Notes under the pieces: generated by a model
Databases searched by the model: none
Told to the model about the DNA's origin: nothing
What the model saw: the letters and a program-made list of their open reading frames with translations, nothing else
Program-made: the position numbers and the translations under genes
NCBI RefSeq assembly: GCF_011046895.1
Contig: NZ_CP049249.1
Span: 496,001-560,000, forward strand
Source of the DNA: Rhizobium rhizoryzae
GTDB lineage: Bacteria; Pseudomonadota; Alphaproteobacteria; Rhizobiales; Rhizobiaceae
Direction: 5' to 3'
Length of the DNA stretch: 64,000 bases
Shown here: positions 19,130 through 27,666 of the stretch, in pieces
How positions within the stretch are numbered: the stretch's first letter is position 1
Layout of the letters: each line of letters opens with the position of its first letter

Positions 19130-19179
19130 GCGCCGGCCGACAGCCCGTGGCATCAAGGCAGATCAATCCTTGATTGGAC

Positions 19180-19204
19180 GGAACCCACTCGTGATCCCGT
19201 AGTT
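19180..19204 (+). promoter_or_regulatory. EcfG-type general-stress promoter (GGAAC-N17-GTT)
   Basis: GGAAC at 19180-19184 and GTT at 19202-19204, 30 nt before the ATG of the DUF892 gene at 19235. DUF892 genes are common members of general-stress regulons, which supports the call. Confidence 0.58.
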
Positions 19205-19234
19205 CGGCAGGTCTGACGAAGGAGACTTAACATC

Positions 19235-19744
19235 ATGACAGAAGACCGACGCAGCCTGTTCGTGGCTGGCCTCAAGAATGCTCACGCCATGGAGAATCAG
19301 GCTCTCTCCATCATCAAGCCGCAGCTTTCGCGCATCGAGAATTATCCGCAGGTCGCAGCCCGCCTGGAACAGCATCTTCGCGAAACAGAAGCTCAAATCA
19401 AACGTATCGAAGATATTCTCGCCGGCCTCAATGAAGACAATTCGACACTGAAGGACTGGATGCTGTCTGCAACCGGCAGCATGGCTGCGTTGGGCCATAC
19501 GATGGCCGATGATGAAATCTTGAAGAACTCCTTTGCCAATTTTGCCTTCGAGCACTTCGAGATCGCGGCGTATAATGCGCTCTTGGTCATGGCGGAGATG
19601 TGTGGGCATCAAAGCAGCATCGCAGGCCTCAAGGAAAACCTTTCCGAAGAAGAGGCAATGGCTCGTTGGCTAAGCAATAATCTGCGCGAGGTGACGTCGG
19701 AATTCGTAGTCCGGCGCGAAGCTGGTGAAACGGCCAAAGTTTGA
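19235..19744 (+). CDS. DUF892 (YciF-like) ferritin-like stress protein
   Basis: A 169-aa all-helical protein of the DUF892 family, a ferritin-like four-helix bundle known from E. coli YciE/YciF. Characteristic acidic and His residues occur in pairs: LKNAHAMENQAL near the start, LEQHLRETEAQIKRIE, FEHFEIAAYNAL and the C-terminal helix. AAGGAGACTTAACATC precedes the ATG. Biochemical role not established; membership in an EcfG-type regulon is inferred from its promoter. A terminator hairpin follows at 19828. Confidence 0.86.
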   Translation: MTEDRRSLFVAGLKNAHAMENQALSIIKPQLSRIENYPQVAARLEQHLRETEAQIKRIEDILAGLNEDNSTLKDWMLSATGSMAALGHTMADDEILKNSFANFAFEHFEIAAYNALLVMAEMCGHQSSIAGLKENLSEEEAMARWLSNNLREVTSEFVVRREAGETAKV

Positions 19745-19827
19745 CCGGGGTTGAGGGGTAATACCGGACAAGCAGGGCCGAGGATTGGCTAAAGTTTTGA
19801 AACTTAAGTATCGTAGCGGATTGGAAC

Positions 19828-19851
19828 GGCCCAAGATGACCTGGGCCTTTT
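19828..19851 (+). terminator. Rho-independent terminator after the DUF892 gene
   Basis: GGCCCA at 19828-19833 pairs with TGGGCC at 19842-19847 across an 8-nt loop and is followed by TTTT. It lies about 85 bp after the DUF892 stop. Confidence 0.6.
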
Positions 19852-19896
19852 CAGCTTCGGGAGGTGTGACCTCATAGCTTTACAGAAGAGAAAAGA

Positions 19897-19930
19897 AGCG
19901 GCGACTTCATCCAAGGACTGCGTCGCCGCT
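19897..19930 (-). terminator. Rho-independent terminator after the DoxX/DUF305 gene
   Basis: AGCGGCGAC at 19897-19905 pairs perfectly with GTCGCCGCT at 19922-19930. Read on the minus strand the stem is followed by a T-rich run (TTCTTTTCTCTT), just past the stop at 19935. Confidence 0.65.
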
Positions 19931-19934
19931 GGAT

Positions 19935-21404
19935 TTAGTGATGCGTCTGCGTCTTGTTCTTTCCAGAGACAAGGGTGTGCATCTGCTCGATTTCCTTTGC
20001 CTGTTCCGAGATGATATGTTCGGCAAGTAGGCGCATCCGGGGATCGTCGCCTGTTTCGAGATAGATGCGAGCCATGTCGACTGCGGCCTGATGATGCGGC
20101 ACCATCAGAGCAATGAAATCACGTGTCACGTCGCCAGTTACGCTGACGCTGCTGGTATTGGCATGCATGTTGTTCATTTGCTCAATCATCGCTGCAGCTG
20201 CGCCGGCGCCTGGTGCGCTGTTTCCTGTGGCATCACCATGGTAATGTTCATTTCCTCGCCAAAACGCACCGGGAGCGGCGCCTGTACTACTGGCAGTCGT
20301 TCTTGATTCTGGCCGCAGGAGGTTTGCCAATACGCCGGTAGCGCGATCGTAGATAACGTTATGTAGCCCGGCATATGAGACCATGGTCACCGCCAGCGCA
20401 ACAGCCAGACCTGCGGGCACGAGTATTGTGGCAAGTTTCCCCTTTGGCGCAATCTCCAGGGCGTCTTCACGCTGAGGGTCCGCAAGTACCACCAGGAGAG
20501 ATGCAAGAATTGTCGCATGGCCGATCATGTCGACGCGACCGAACGGGTATACAGCAGCAAACATCAGTGCGAAGAGAGCGAGTGCAGACAGCCGGCGAAC
20601 GAGTGGCGTCCACAGAAGGCCGAAGCCCAGGGTAAACTCGGCGACTCCTGCCATCGTTGTATACTCACGGAACGGGATTCCGAAGGCAAGGAACGGCTTT
20701 TCCTCCAGCAGCGGCATGAACCATTGCGGATACATAAACTTCTCCATGCTGGACCAGGTAAGTGCGAGGGCAATCCCCCACCGCAGTACGCCGAAACGAC
20801 GATCATGCCATTTCCCGTCGGGCATACCGGACAAGAGAAGGTAGCCCGCCAGACCCAAGCCGAGCGCAAGATAGTCGAACAGATGGAACAGATCGTAGTC
20901 CCGCAGGGTAAACAGCCACAAGATAACGATCGCAATTGCGGCGATTGGGCGGGTGCGGCGCATGGGGATCAATGCCGCAATTCCGATCTGCGCCCAGGCG
21001 ACGAGCTCCGACTGCGTCTTCAGATCTGGCGTCAAATACGTCCCGCCAACTGCAAAGAGCGAGACGAAGAATGCAGCAAGTACCCCCAGCAGAAACTGGT
21101 CGGCACGTAGCTGTAGTACCGAAGTTACTCGGTCCATTCCCTGCAGTGCCAACCTCCCTGGTTGTGTCTGCTCGAGGACAGTCGTCGCAATGAAGAAAGC
21201 CAGCACCAGCAGAAGCGCCACCCAGAAATAGGGAAGTGCAAGTGTGGTCAGGATAGACGTGGGCTTGGCCGCCACCTCATAGGCTTCAAACCACTTTACG
21301 TGTGCTGAGGCTGTAGAAGGCGCGAGGACAGCAATTGCCGTCGGCGCAAGACAACGAATCGCGATCGAGCAAACGCCGAACCTGCGATGAGAGTGACTGA
21401 ACAT
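19935..21404 (-). CDS. DoxX-like membrane protein fused to a C-terminal DUF305 domain
   Basis: A 489-aa membrane protein. A signal-like start (about 1-34, ending ASAHV) precedes about eight hydrophobic helices between residues 50 and 355; the middle carries the DoxX-like WSSMEKFMYPQWF pattern. Residues about 400-480 are a DUF305 domain with MVPHHQAAVDMARIY and EHIISEQAKEIEQMH, usually a separate periplasmic protein often found with copper-handling genes. The His-rich end (KTQTHH) and the HYHGD segment would suit metal binding. The fusion predicts a periplasmic C-terminus. Function unknown; a metal or redox stress role is inference. Confidence 0.8.
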   Translation of the reverse strand: MFSHSHRRFGVCSIAIRCLAPTAIAVLAPSTASAHVKWFEAYEVAAKPTSILTTLALPYFWVALLLVLAFFIATTVLEQTQPGRLALQGMDRVTSVLQLRADQFLLGVLAAFFVSLFAVGGTYLTPDLKTQSELVAWAQIGIAALIPMRRTRPIAAIAIVILWLFTLRDYDLFHLFDYLALGLGLAGYLLLSGMPDGKWHDRRFGVLRWGIALALTWSSMEKFMYPQWFMPLLEEKPFLAFGIPFREYTTMAGVAEFTLGFGLLWTPLVRRLSALALFALMFAAVYPFGRVDMIGHATILASLLVVLADPQREDALEIAPKGKLATILVPAGLAVALAVTMVSYAGLHNVIYDRATGVLANLLRPESRTTASSTGAAPGAFWRGNEHYHGDATGNSAPGAGAAAAMIEQMNNMHANTSSVSVTGDVTRDFIALMVPHHQAAVDMARIYLETGDDPRMRLLAEHIISEQAKEIEQMHTLVSGKNKTQTHH

Positions 21405-21707
21405 ATTGATATCCTTGAGCGCTTCCTTCAGGCAACGCTGCTTTAGGGGAAGCTCGTATTCCCCGAGATGACTGGAAGAGATGCAGGCGAGGCGTCTTCG
21501 CCTCTCTCGGCATCTTCAGGCCCATTCTTGATGAACCCACAACTGACTTTTAGAACTGGATCAGGAACTGAAACTTGACTTTGATCAATTCGAAGAACAA
21601 TTTCTGAGATGATGCGGCACGCCGCTTGACGTGCAACCGATAAATCAGGCCATTGTGAACTGGAATTTTCCACTTGTGATCCCTGATGGGTAGACGAGGA
21701 GAATTCG

Positions 21708-21815
21708 ATGAGAGCCTCGAAGTTTTCGGAAGCGCAGGTCGCGTTCGTTCTGAAGCAGGCTCAGGGATGGAACGCCGATTGGTGAGCCTTGCGGGCGTCA
21801 GTCACGGCTAATCCT
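21708..21815 (+). pseudogene. IS3-family transposase OrfA remnant
   Basis: From 21708 the frame reads MRASKFSEAQVAFVLKQA, the near-invariant N-terminus of IS3-group OrfA proteins, then breaks after 25 codons. The expected IGEVCRKAG continuation is dimly visible in the next frame (IGEPCGRQ). It is a short dead fragment preceded by a good AGGAGAATTCG ribosome site. No inverted repeats were recognised. Confidence 0.68.
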
Positions 21816-22118
21816 TGGACGATACGTCTTCGCCGTTCACTCGGCCGCTGCGTCCGCGACTATCCGCTGCAACAGGTCGAGCATAGACGTTTCAACCGAT
21901 AGCCGAACTCCATAAACAAGTTCGAATGCTTTGCTTGACGTGACTGTCTATGGAAGACTACTGTCAAGCGCTCCATCCTGACGATCTTGAACGAACTGCA
22001 TTGGCGCTCTGCACATGCAGCTGAGTAAGTGCGGAATTGAGTCTGGAAAAAGCGAGTGAGATACCAGGGAACATATCTCAAGCAACTGTCCCTTTAGAAC
22101 CAGCACTGGAGAGCTACG
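21816..22118. other. Intergenic stretch upstream of the sensor kinase, no gene recognised
   Basis: About 300 bp between the IS3 remnant and the HWE kinase. Frames on both strands are short and lack ribosome sites. It presumably carries the kinase promoter; GGAAC occurs at 22068 but no GTT follows at the EcfG spacing. Confidence 0.4.
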
Positions 22119-23777
22119 GTGAAGAGGAGGCTATTGGCAGTCGCTGCTACGGCTCTTTTGCCTGCTTTGGGCCTGATTGCATATAACGAGATGGCTAATC
22201 GCCAACAGCGAACGGCAGAGATCAATGCTCAAGCCCTGCAGGCGTCGAGGCTGGCTGCATCTGAAATCGGGCGAGTACTTGAGGGAACGCGTAGTCTGCT
22301 GGTTGCCGTATCAGCTTTGCCTGCTGTTACAGACCTGAAAAGTGCAGACTGTACCGTAGTTTTAAGGCAGGTTGCCGACAGGTTGACCATGACGGGTGCA
22401 ATCCTCGTGATGGACACGTCCATGAAGCTTGTCTGTGACAGCCAGGGCAACGCCGCTGGCGTGGATTTTTCGGATCGGTCCTATGTCCGGGAAGGTTTGA
22501 GCGCTCCCGACATGGTCGTGGGGGAGTACACCGTCAGCAAGTTGACGCAGAGAGCAGTTCTTCCTGTTTCCATGCCGTTGAAGCGTGATGGGCAGGTCGT
22601 TGGCGTCATTGCGACCGGAATACGCCTTGACTGGCTTCAGGCGAGGGTAACTGAATGGGGCATATCTGGCGGAAGCGCGATCACGATTGCGGATCGCAAA
22701 GGCGTTATTCTGTCCCGGCAGCCGCTTGCCGAACGGTTTGTAGGCACTCGCATTCCTGACGCGTATCAGTATTTGGTAACTGCGCCCGAACCAGGCGTAT
22801 TCGAGGCAAGAAGCCAGGACGGAACTGAGCGGATTCTCGGATACCATCCGATCTCCTCCGCCAAACCGCTTTATGTCAGTGCCGGTTTGGCGAAAAGCGA
22901 AGCATTTTCCGGCGTCAATCGCCTTACTCTTACCAGCATTTCAATGCTGGTTCTGAGCACTCTCTTCGCATTCCTTGCTGCCTCCTTTGTCGGTAATCGT
23001 TTCATCCTGAAGCCGATTTATCGCATCGTCGATGTTCTCGAAGACTGGAAGAGAGGCAACACGTCCAGCCGCACGCGCATGTCGGAACATAGCAGTGAGT
23101 TGGGCCTGGTCGGTAACTCGATCGACCGTCTTCTGGACGAGCTCGACCAGCGACTTGCGGCGGTGGAGGCAGCCGAGGAGCGGCGTAATCTATTATCTCG
23201 TGAAATGAATCACCGGGTGAAAAACACGCTTGCCATCGTAGGCGCCATAGCCCGGCAAACTTTCAAAGGCACTGATGACCGTTTTGCGTCTTTTGCAACT
23301 CGTTTGAGTGCATTGGCACGGGCTTACGATCTTCTGCTTGCAAAAGAAGGCAACGGCAGCGACATAGACACCGTTATCTGCAACACTCTGACACCCTACG
23401 AAAGCGTTGATCGACAACGGTTTCATATTGATGGACCGTCCATTCCGGTCGATCCTGAGGTTGGTTTGGCCTTGTCGCTGATCATCCATGAGCTTGCCAC
23501 GAACGCGACAAAATACGGTTCACTTCGGTCAGACGATGGGTATGTAGACATCTGCTGGCGAAGCGAGGCCGGGCGCATCGTGCTGCGATGGACGGAACAT
23601 GAGGGGCCGCCCGTCGTTGTTCCGGAGAAAGAAGGCTTTGGGTCCAAACTGATCCGACGCGCCTTTCCGGTGACCTATGCACCAGAGGTCTCCGTCACCT
23701 ATGCTTCAGATGGCCTGCAGTTCCAGCTGTCATTCAAAGATATCGTCAAAGGCTTGGATCAAAGCAAAGCATCTTGA
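22119..23777 (+). CDS. Membrane sensor histidine kinase, HWE/HisKA_2 family
   Basis: A 552-aa kinase starting at GTG, 5 nt after GGAGAG. Layout: membrane helix about 5-20, a periplasmic sensing region to about 265 resembling a double-Cache fold (VVGEYTVSKLTQRAVLPVSM), a second helix about 268-292, a HAMP-like linker, then the kinase. The phospho-acceptor box is REMNHRVKNTLAIVGAIARQ, with the HWE-type ATPase N-box LIIHELATNATKYGSL and a degenerate C-terminal FGSKLIRRAF. Kinases of this class often feed the PhyR/EcfG general-stress switch. No response regulator is adjacent, so it is an orphan; a link to the EcfG-type promoters nearby is conjecture. Confidence 0.87.
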   Translation: MKRRLLAVAATALLPALGLIAYNEMANRQQRTAEINAQALQASRLAASEIGRVLEGTRSLLVAVSALPAVTDLKSADCTVVLRQVADRLTMTGAILVMDTSMKLVCDSQGNAAGVDFSDRSYVREGLSAPDMVVGEYTVSKLTQRAVLPVSMPLKRDGQVVGVIATGIRLDWLQARVTEWGISGGSAITIADRKGVILSRQPLAERFVGTRIPDAYQYLVTAPEPGVFEARSQDGTERILGYHPISSAKPLYVSAGLAKSEAFSGVNRLTLTSISMLVLSTLFAFLAASFVGNRFILKPIYRIVDVLEDWKRGNTSSRTRMSEHSSELGLVGNSIDRLLDELDQRLAAVEAAEERRNLLSREMNHRVKNTLAIVGAIARQTFKGTDDRFASFATRLSALARAYDLLLAKEGNGSDIDTVICNTLTPYESVDRQRFHIDGPSIPVDPEVGLALSLIIHELATNATKYGSLRSDDGYVDICWRSEAGRIVLRWTEHEGPPVVVPEKEGFGSKLIRRAFPVTYAPEVSVTYASDGLQFQLSFKDIVKGLDQSKAS

Positions 23778-23845
23778 TTGACCAAGATGCCAGACCGGTT
23801 GTTGCCGTCACTTTGAATCACTCGATGCGCAATAGAACCTGTTGC

Positions 23846-24094
23846 TCAGTGCTGCGGGTTCTTCTTTATCTCCAGGAAGCTTACCACGTCGCCTACCGTC
23901 CTGAAGGCTTCAGCATCACGATCTGCTATCTCGAGACCAAATTTTGCTTCGATTTCCATTACTAGCTGTGTCACCTCAAGGGAATCTGCCGCCAGGTCTT
24001 CTATGTAGGTTGCGTTCGTAAGCTGTTCTGGATCAGCGCCGAGCGTTTCCGACAGAAGATGCATTAGGTTCGAACGGATCTCGTCAGATTGCAT
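23846..24094 (-). CDS. Orphan acyl carrier protein
   Basis: An 82-aa acidic protein of the acyl-carrier fold. The phosphopantetheine Ser lies in DLAADSLEVTQLVMEIEAKF, the canonical DSL site with a helix II of the right pattern. It differs from housekeeping AcpP in sequence and length and has no fatty-acid or polyketide gene nearby. Rhizobia carry several specialised carrier proteins (NodF, AcpXL); this may be another, or a partner for a non-lipid acylation. Partner enzymes unknown. Confidence 0.83.
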   Translation of the reverse strand: MQSDEIRSNLMHLLSETLGADPEQLTNATYIEDLAADSLEVTQLVMEIEAKFGLEIADRDAEAFRTVGDVVSFLEIKKNPQH

Positions 24095-24326
24095 GACTTT
24101 TCCTTCGCGAAGCAGGGCGAGGTTTAGCCGCTGCTGGCGGCGCAGGGAAGTGTCCCAAGATCGAAGTATAGGGTTTAGAGCAAATGGTCTACGGATTTGA
24201 TGATGTGGGGTATCCGCCTGTCAGACCTGCCGAAGCTTTGATGAAGCTGAGGACAAGTGCTCAGTTGCCGAAGCTGTATGCGCTCAACGTGATGACATCC
24301 GCAGATCGTTGAGCAAGAAACGGGCA

Positions 24327-24581
24327 TCAGGAGATCTGCTTGAGAAGCGCCAGTATGTCCGGCGCGATTGGCATTTCGTCAGCCGATTTTAGCTGTATCC
24401 GGGAGCGATATTTCTGATCTTCTTGATACCAGGCGATTAAAGATGATGCGACGTCCTGTGCTGCGCTATCGGTGCGGTCTACCCCGTTTTCTTCGCACCA
24501 TGCTTCCAGGAACTTGTCCAAAACCTCTAAATCGTCCGGCGAAAGCGGCGCCTTTTTCGACGTATCTGGCTGCTGGAACAT
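24327..24581 (-). CDS. Small conserved-looking hypothetical protein
   Basis: An 84-aa soluble acidic protein. The ribosome site GAGGATGA lies just before ATG. The chain reads LSPDDLEVLDKFLEAWCEEN, then SSLIAWYQEDQKYRSRI, suggesting two or three amphipathic helices. No family recognised. It sits among other very small genes between the carrier protein and the LysR gene. Confidence 0.55.
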   Translation of the reverse strand: MFQQPDTSKKAPLSPDDLEVLDKFLEAWCEENGVDRTDSAAQDVASSLIAWYQEDQKYRSRIQLKSADEMPIAPDILALLKQIS

Positions 24582-24691
24582 TTCATCCTCATAAGCTGCG
24601 TGATTCAGTTACGGCTGAATGCGTATCTTCTAATATTGCCGACCATGGCTTGCGCAGAGCTAATCACCGAGGATGTAAAATAGGTAGGTTG

Positions 24692-24856
24692 CTATTTGGT
24701 GCCAAAGCTGGTCGGCGGCTTGCTGGCGGGCTTTGCTTTCGCTTCCTGTTCCTCTTGCTCGGGAGTTTTGCTGGTATCAACGCTTTGATTGAAACGGCGC
24801 GGCCCCTCCTTCTTGATCATTGGGCTCTCGGCAGTTTCCGGCGTAAGCTTTGTCAT
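24692..24856 (-). CDS. Very small hydrophilic protein (54 aa)
   Basis: A 54-aa frame, MTKLTPETAESPMIKKEGPR at the start and KPASKPPTSFGTK at the end, with GGAGACAAC directly before the ATG. Lys/Pro/Glu-rich and probably disordered. It resembles in composition the other small proteins of this region (18926-19129, 48599-48760). Function unknown. Confidence 0.5.
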   Translation of the reverse strand: MTKLTPETAESPMIKKEGPRRFNQSVDTSKTPEQEEQEAKAKPASKPPTSFGTK

Positions 24857-24911
24857 GTTGTCTCCTCCAATACCTGTATTTGACTCTTTGCGAACAGAAC
24901 GTGGTCATACG

Positions 24912-25064
24912 TTACAGGCTCTGCATGCCGCCGTAGATTACTATCACCCCGACAAAAATTCCCAAGATTGCAACAGCCGCACAGAACCCGATCAAGATGA
25001 TCGTCCCCTTGGCTGTCCTGCTACCTGTTCGACTTGGCATGTTAGGTGGCTTGCTCTGCTGCAT
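24912..25064 (-). CDS. Very small single-span membrane protein (50 aa)
   Basis: A 50-aa protein: a basic N-terminus (SRTGSRTAKG at 11-20) followed by one strongly hydrophobic helix, about residues 21-44 (starting TIILIGFCAAVAILGIF). GAGAGG lies 8 nt before the ATG, and an EcfG-type promoter lies 29 nt upstream. The positive-inside rule places the N-terminus in the cytoplasm. Function unknown; membrane-stress micro-protein is a guess. Confidence 0.6.
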   Translation of the reverse strand: MQQSKPPNMPSRTGSRTAKGTIILIGFCAAVAILGIFVGVIVIYGGMQSL

Positions 25065-25093
25065 AACGAATGCCTCTCAATGCATCCTCCGCT

Positions 25094-25118
25094 AACAAAG
25101 AAAATCGTCGCCAGTTCC
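25094..25118 (-). promoter_or_regulatory. EcfG-type general-stress promoter (GGAAC-N17-GTT)
   Basis: On the minus strand GGAAC (25118-25114) and GTT (25096-25094) are separated by exactly 17 nt, 29 nt before the ATG of the 50-aa membrane protein. Confidence 0.55.
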
Positions 25119-25513
25119 AGCATCTGCCGTGCGATGCATGACAGAGAGAGGCATGCCTATCGCTCCTACGGCGAACTGGATCGTTCGTCGTGGTAGTCGG
25201 CCAAGTACCCACTATGAAGTGGATGGAGGCAGTTTTCTAACCTACCCATGGTTGTTGCGATCACTGTCAATCCACTAGAAAAGGCGACGACATGCCGCCG
25301 GTTCGAATCCTTTCAAGGCAAGAGTTCAGGACCGAAGTCCTCAAAAGGACGCCAATATGTAGCCGACACTTTAGCCCAACGGGGGACTCATTCGGGCTAA
25401 CTGGCGGTCGCGGTGCGTTGCGTATAGAACTTCTATATTCACTCCGGCGAAAGTGCATAGCGGGCGCCAGATTGTCAGGGAGCTTGGGAGACAAGCCGAT
25501 TGAAGGACGATCC
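25119..25513. other. Intergenic stretch, no gene recognised
   Basis: About 395 bp before the LysR gene. A frame in phase with LysR stays open through most of it but lacks a ribosome site and family resemblance. It should contain the LysR promoter and possibly its operator, but no clear T-N11-A dyad was found. Confidence 0.4.
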
Positions 25514-26428
25514 ATGAAATTCATGTCCTCCCTCAATTCACTGCGCGCGCTTGAGGCGCTTGCGAGATGTGGCGGTATACGAGCGGCCGCGCAGGACCTC
25601 GGTGTTGTTCCGGGTGCCGTACGGCAACAACTGACAGCACTCGAGGAAAACTTCGGCGTGCCGCTCATTCAACGCGATGGCGGGCGTGTTACGCTGAACG
25701 CAAACGGAAAACGGCTGGCGGATGCGGTAGCGGTAGCGTTCGGTATCATGACGCGCGCCGCTGAAGAGATCACGACAGGGGCTCATCGCTACAGGCTTCG
25801 TCTGGGAGTTCCCATGCCCATGGCGAGCGATTGGCTGATGCCACGCATGGCGAGGATGCAACGTCAACTGAGCGCCATTGATATTGATGTCGTTCCGGTT
25901 GATGTGCGTCGCTCGCTCTCGGATATGATGGATATCGATGCGTTGATTGTCGGCGGTGAATACCAGCCGTTACCTGATATCGATGCGACCCCGTTCATGG
26001 ATGATGCATTCGGTCCGGTTCATTCGCCTTCGGTGGTGCCGGACCCGCACCTATCAGATCTGCAGGGTCTGACGGCTCTCATTGCGCGCGATGTCAGTTC
26101 CCTTTGGGATGACTGGTTCCATGAAAGCGGGCATGCCCCCGTCCGATTTTCCAAAAGGCTGGAGATTGCCGATTTGACGCTGGCAATCAGTGCGGCTCGC
26201 AATGGACTTGGTGTGACCATCGCGCCATTTGCCTCCGTCGCCGTGGATATCGCCCGTGGCGTACTCGTCGCCCCGGAAGGTTTTGTAAATCGCCCTGTCG
26301 GCTTCCGTTTTTGCTGTCGCATGGCCGATCGCGATGAAAAGCCGATCGTGAGCCTGCGCCAATGGCTGTGCGAAGAGGGCAGGGTTCATAGCCAAAGTGC
26401 AGAAAAACTGCGCGAGTCAGCAGAATAA
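25514..26428 (+). CDS. LysR-family transcriptional regulator (GcvA-like)
   Basis: A 304-aa regulator. The N-terminal winged helix reads SLNSLRALEALARCGGIRAA, then AAQDLGVVPGAVRQQLTALE; the rest is the two-lobed effector domain. The start at 25514 follows GAAGGACGATCC; the frame is open to 25292 without support. It precedes, on the same strand, an S-adenosylhomocysteinase-like gene and a Gfo/Idh gene, which are its probable targets. Confidence 0.87.
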   Translation: MKFMSSLNSLRALEALARCGGIRAAAQDLGVVPGAVRQQLTALEENFGVPLIQRDGGRVTLNANGKRLADAVAVAFGIMTRAAEEITTGAHRYRLRLGVPMPMASDWLMPRMARMQRQLSAIDIDVVPVDVRRSLSDMMDIDALIVGGEYQPLPDIDATPFMDDAFGPVHSPSVVPDPHLSDLQGLTALIARDVSSLWDDWFHESGHAPVRFSKRLEIADLTLAISAARNGLGVTIAPFASVAVDIARGVLVAPEGFVNRPVGFRFCCRMADRDEKPIVSLRQWLCEEGRVHSQSAEKLRESAE

Positions 26429-26499
26429 TGTGCCTTTTGCGCTAGCCACTCCGACGCTATTGCCTTGGTTCAGGCGTCTGGAAAAGGAGTGCTAAGCGT

Positions 26500-27663
26500 A
26501 TGAGCGAACCCGATGTGTTGACCCGCATTGACTGGGTACGTCAAGGTTGCCGGCTGCTGGCGCACATTGCCGATGAATTTGCCAGAACCAAGCCGTTTGC
26601 CGGGCTCAGCATGGCCACGGGCATTCACCTGGAGCCGAAGACGGCTGCACTCCTTATGACATTGAAGGCTGGCGGTGCGCAGATCATCGCGACCGGCAAT
26701 CTCAACAGCACCCAGCCGGCAACAGTTGATTATCTGCGCAATCAGGGAATTGAGGTGATCGGTGCCCAGACCCGCGATGCAAAAGAACACGGCGCTTTCC
26801 TTGACAGCATCATTGCGCGAAGACCTGACCTTATTCTGGATAATGGCGGCGATCTCTTTGCGCGATATGCATCAAGCCCCTATGCCGGGCTTATCGGCGG
26901 AACCAAGGAGACAACCTCCGGCCGGACGCGACTTGAACCCATGCGGCCGAAGATCGGGCTACCCGTACTCGTCATCAATGACAGCCCGATCAAGCAGTTT
27001 GCGGAAAACCGGCACGCGGTCGGACAAAGCCTGTTCGAGAGCTATCTACGCTTCACCAATCGCTCGACCAATGGCAAGCGCGTCACGGTCTTCGGCTACG
27101 GCGCCTGTGGTCGAGGGACGGCGGCCTGCTTCCGCAATGCCTTCAGCGCAGTCAGCGTCGTTGATATCGAGCCGGTAACCGCGCTCGAGGCGCATCTGGA
27201 TGGCTTCAATACACCGCAGCGTGGCGATGCAATCCGCTCGGCCGATGTCATCATCACGGTAACAGGACACCCTGACATTGTTACCGTTGCAGACCTTCCA
27301 CTGCTCAAGGACGGCGTCATCCTCATGAACGGCGGGCATTTCCCGCAGGAAATCGCTGTCGATGCCATGCGTACCCATCCGTCGGTCGGGTACGTCGATG
27401 GCTATGCGGAGGAGGGCATCGAAACGCTGGTTCTGGACGATGGCCGCCGCGTCCATGTTCTTGGCGCGGGACATATGGCCAATCTTGCCGGGCCGCGTCC
27501 GCTCGGCAACACGGTGGAATCGATGGATCTCGGCTTTGCATTGCAGGCGAGATGCCTCGAGCGGGTAGCAAGTCGCACGCTGGACTCCTCGGCCTGTGTC
27601 ATACCCGTACCGAGGGACATCGACGCGGCGGTTGCCTCAGCTTACCTTGAGATCCACCGGTGA
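26500..27663 (+). CDS. S-adenosylhomocysteine hydrolase-like protein, divergent active site
   Basis: A 387-aa member of the AdoHcyase superfamily. Fold landmarks are GIHLEPKTAALLMTLKAGGA, GGTKETTSGRTRL, the linker VINDSPIKQFAEN and the NAD site VFGYGACGRGTAACF. Compared with the known human enzyme (His55, Asp131, Glu156, Lys186, Asp190, Asn191), His, Glu, Lys and Asn are kept, but Asp131 is Asn (LILDNGGD) and Asp190 is Glu. The C-terminal Lys/Tyr tail that closes over NAD is absent, the protein ending PRDIDAAVASAYLEIHR. It is thus probably not the housekeeping enzyme. It is followed after 3 bp by a Gfo/Idh gene and preceded by LysR, suggesting a catabolic role on a nucleoside- or thioether-like compound. 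Confidence 0.78.
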   Translation: MSEPDVLTRIDWVRQGCRLLAHIADEFARTKPFAGLSMATGIHLEPKTAALLMTLKAGGAQIIATGNLNSTQPATVDYLRNQGIEVIGAQTRDAKEHGAFLDSIIARRPDLILDNGGDLFARYASSPYAGLIGGTKETTSGRTRLEPMRPKIGLPVLVINDSPIKQFAENRHAVGQSLFESYLRFTNRSTNGKRVTVFGYGACGRGTAACFRNAFSAVSVVDIEPVTALEAHLDGFNTPQRGDAIRSADVIITVTGHPDIVTVADLPLLKDGVILMNGGHFPQEIAVDAMRTHPSVGYVDGYAEEGIETLVLDDGRRVHVLGAGHMANLAGPRPLGNTVESMDLGFALQARCLERVASRTLDSSACVIPVPRDIDAAVASAYLEIHR

Positions 27664-27666
27664 GAC

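Noticed and set aside
22068..22118. GGAAC upstream of the HWE kinase as another EcfG promoter
   Set aside because: No GTT at the required 17-18 nt spacing.
25293..25330. GGTTCGAATCC, which looks like a tRNA T-loop
   Set aside because: Flanking bases do not form a T-stem, and no acceptor, D or anticodon arms are found upstream; chance match, though an attachment-site remnant cannot be excluded.
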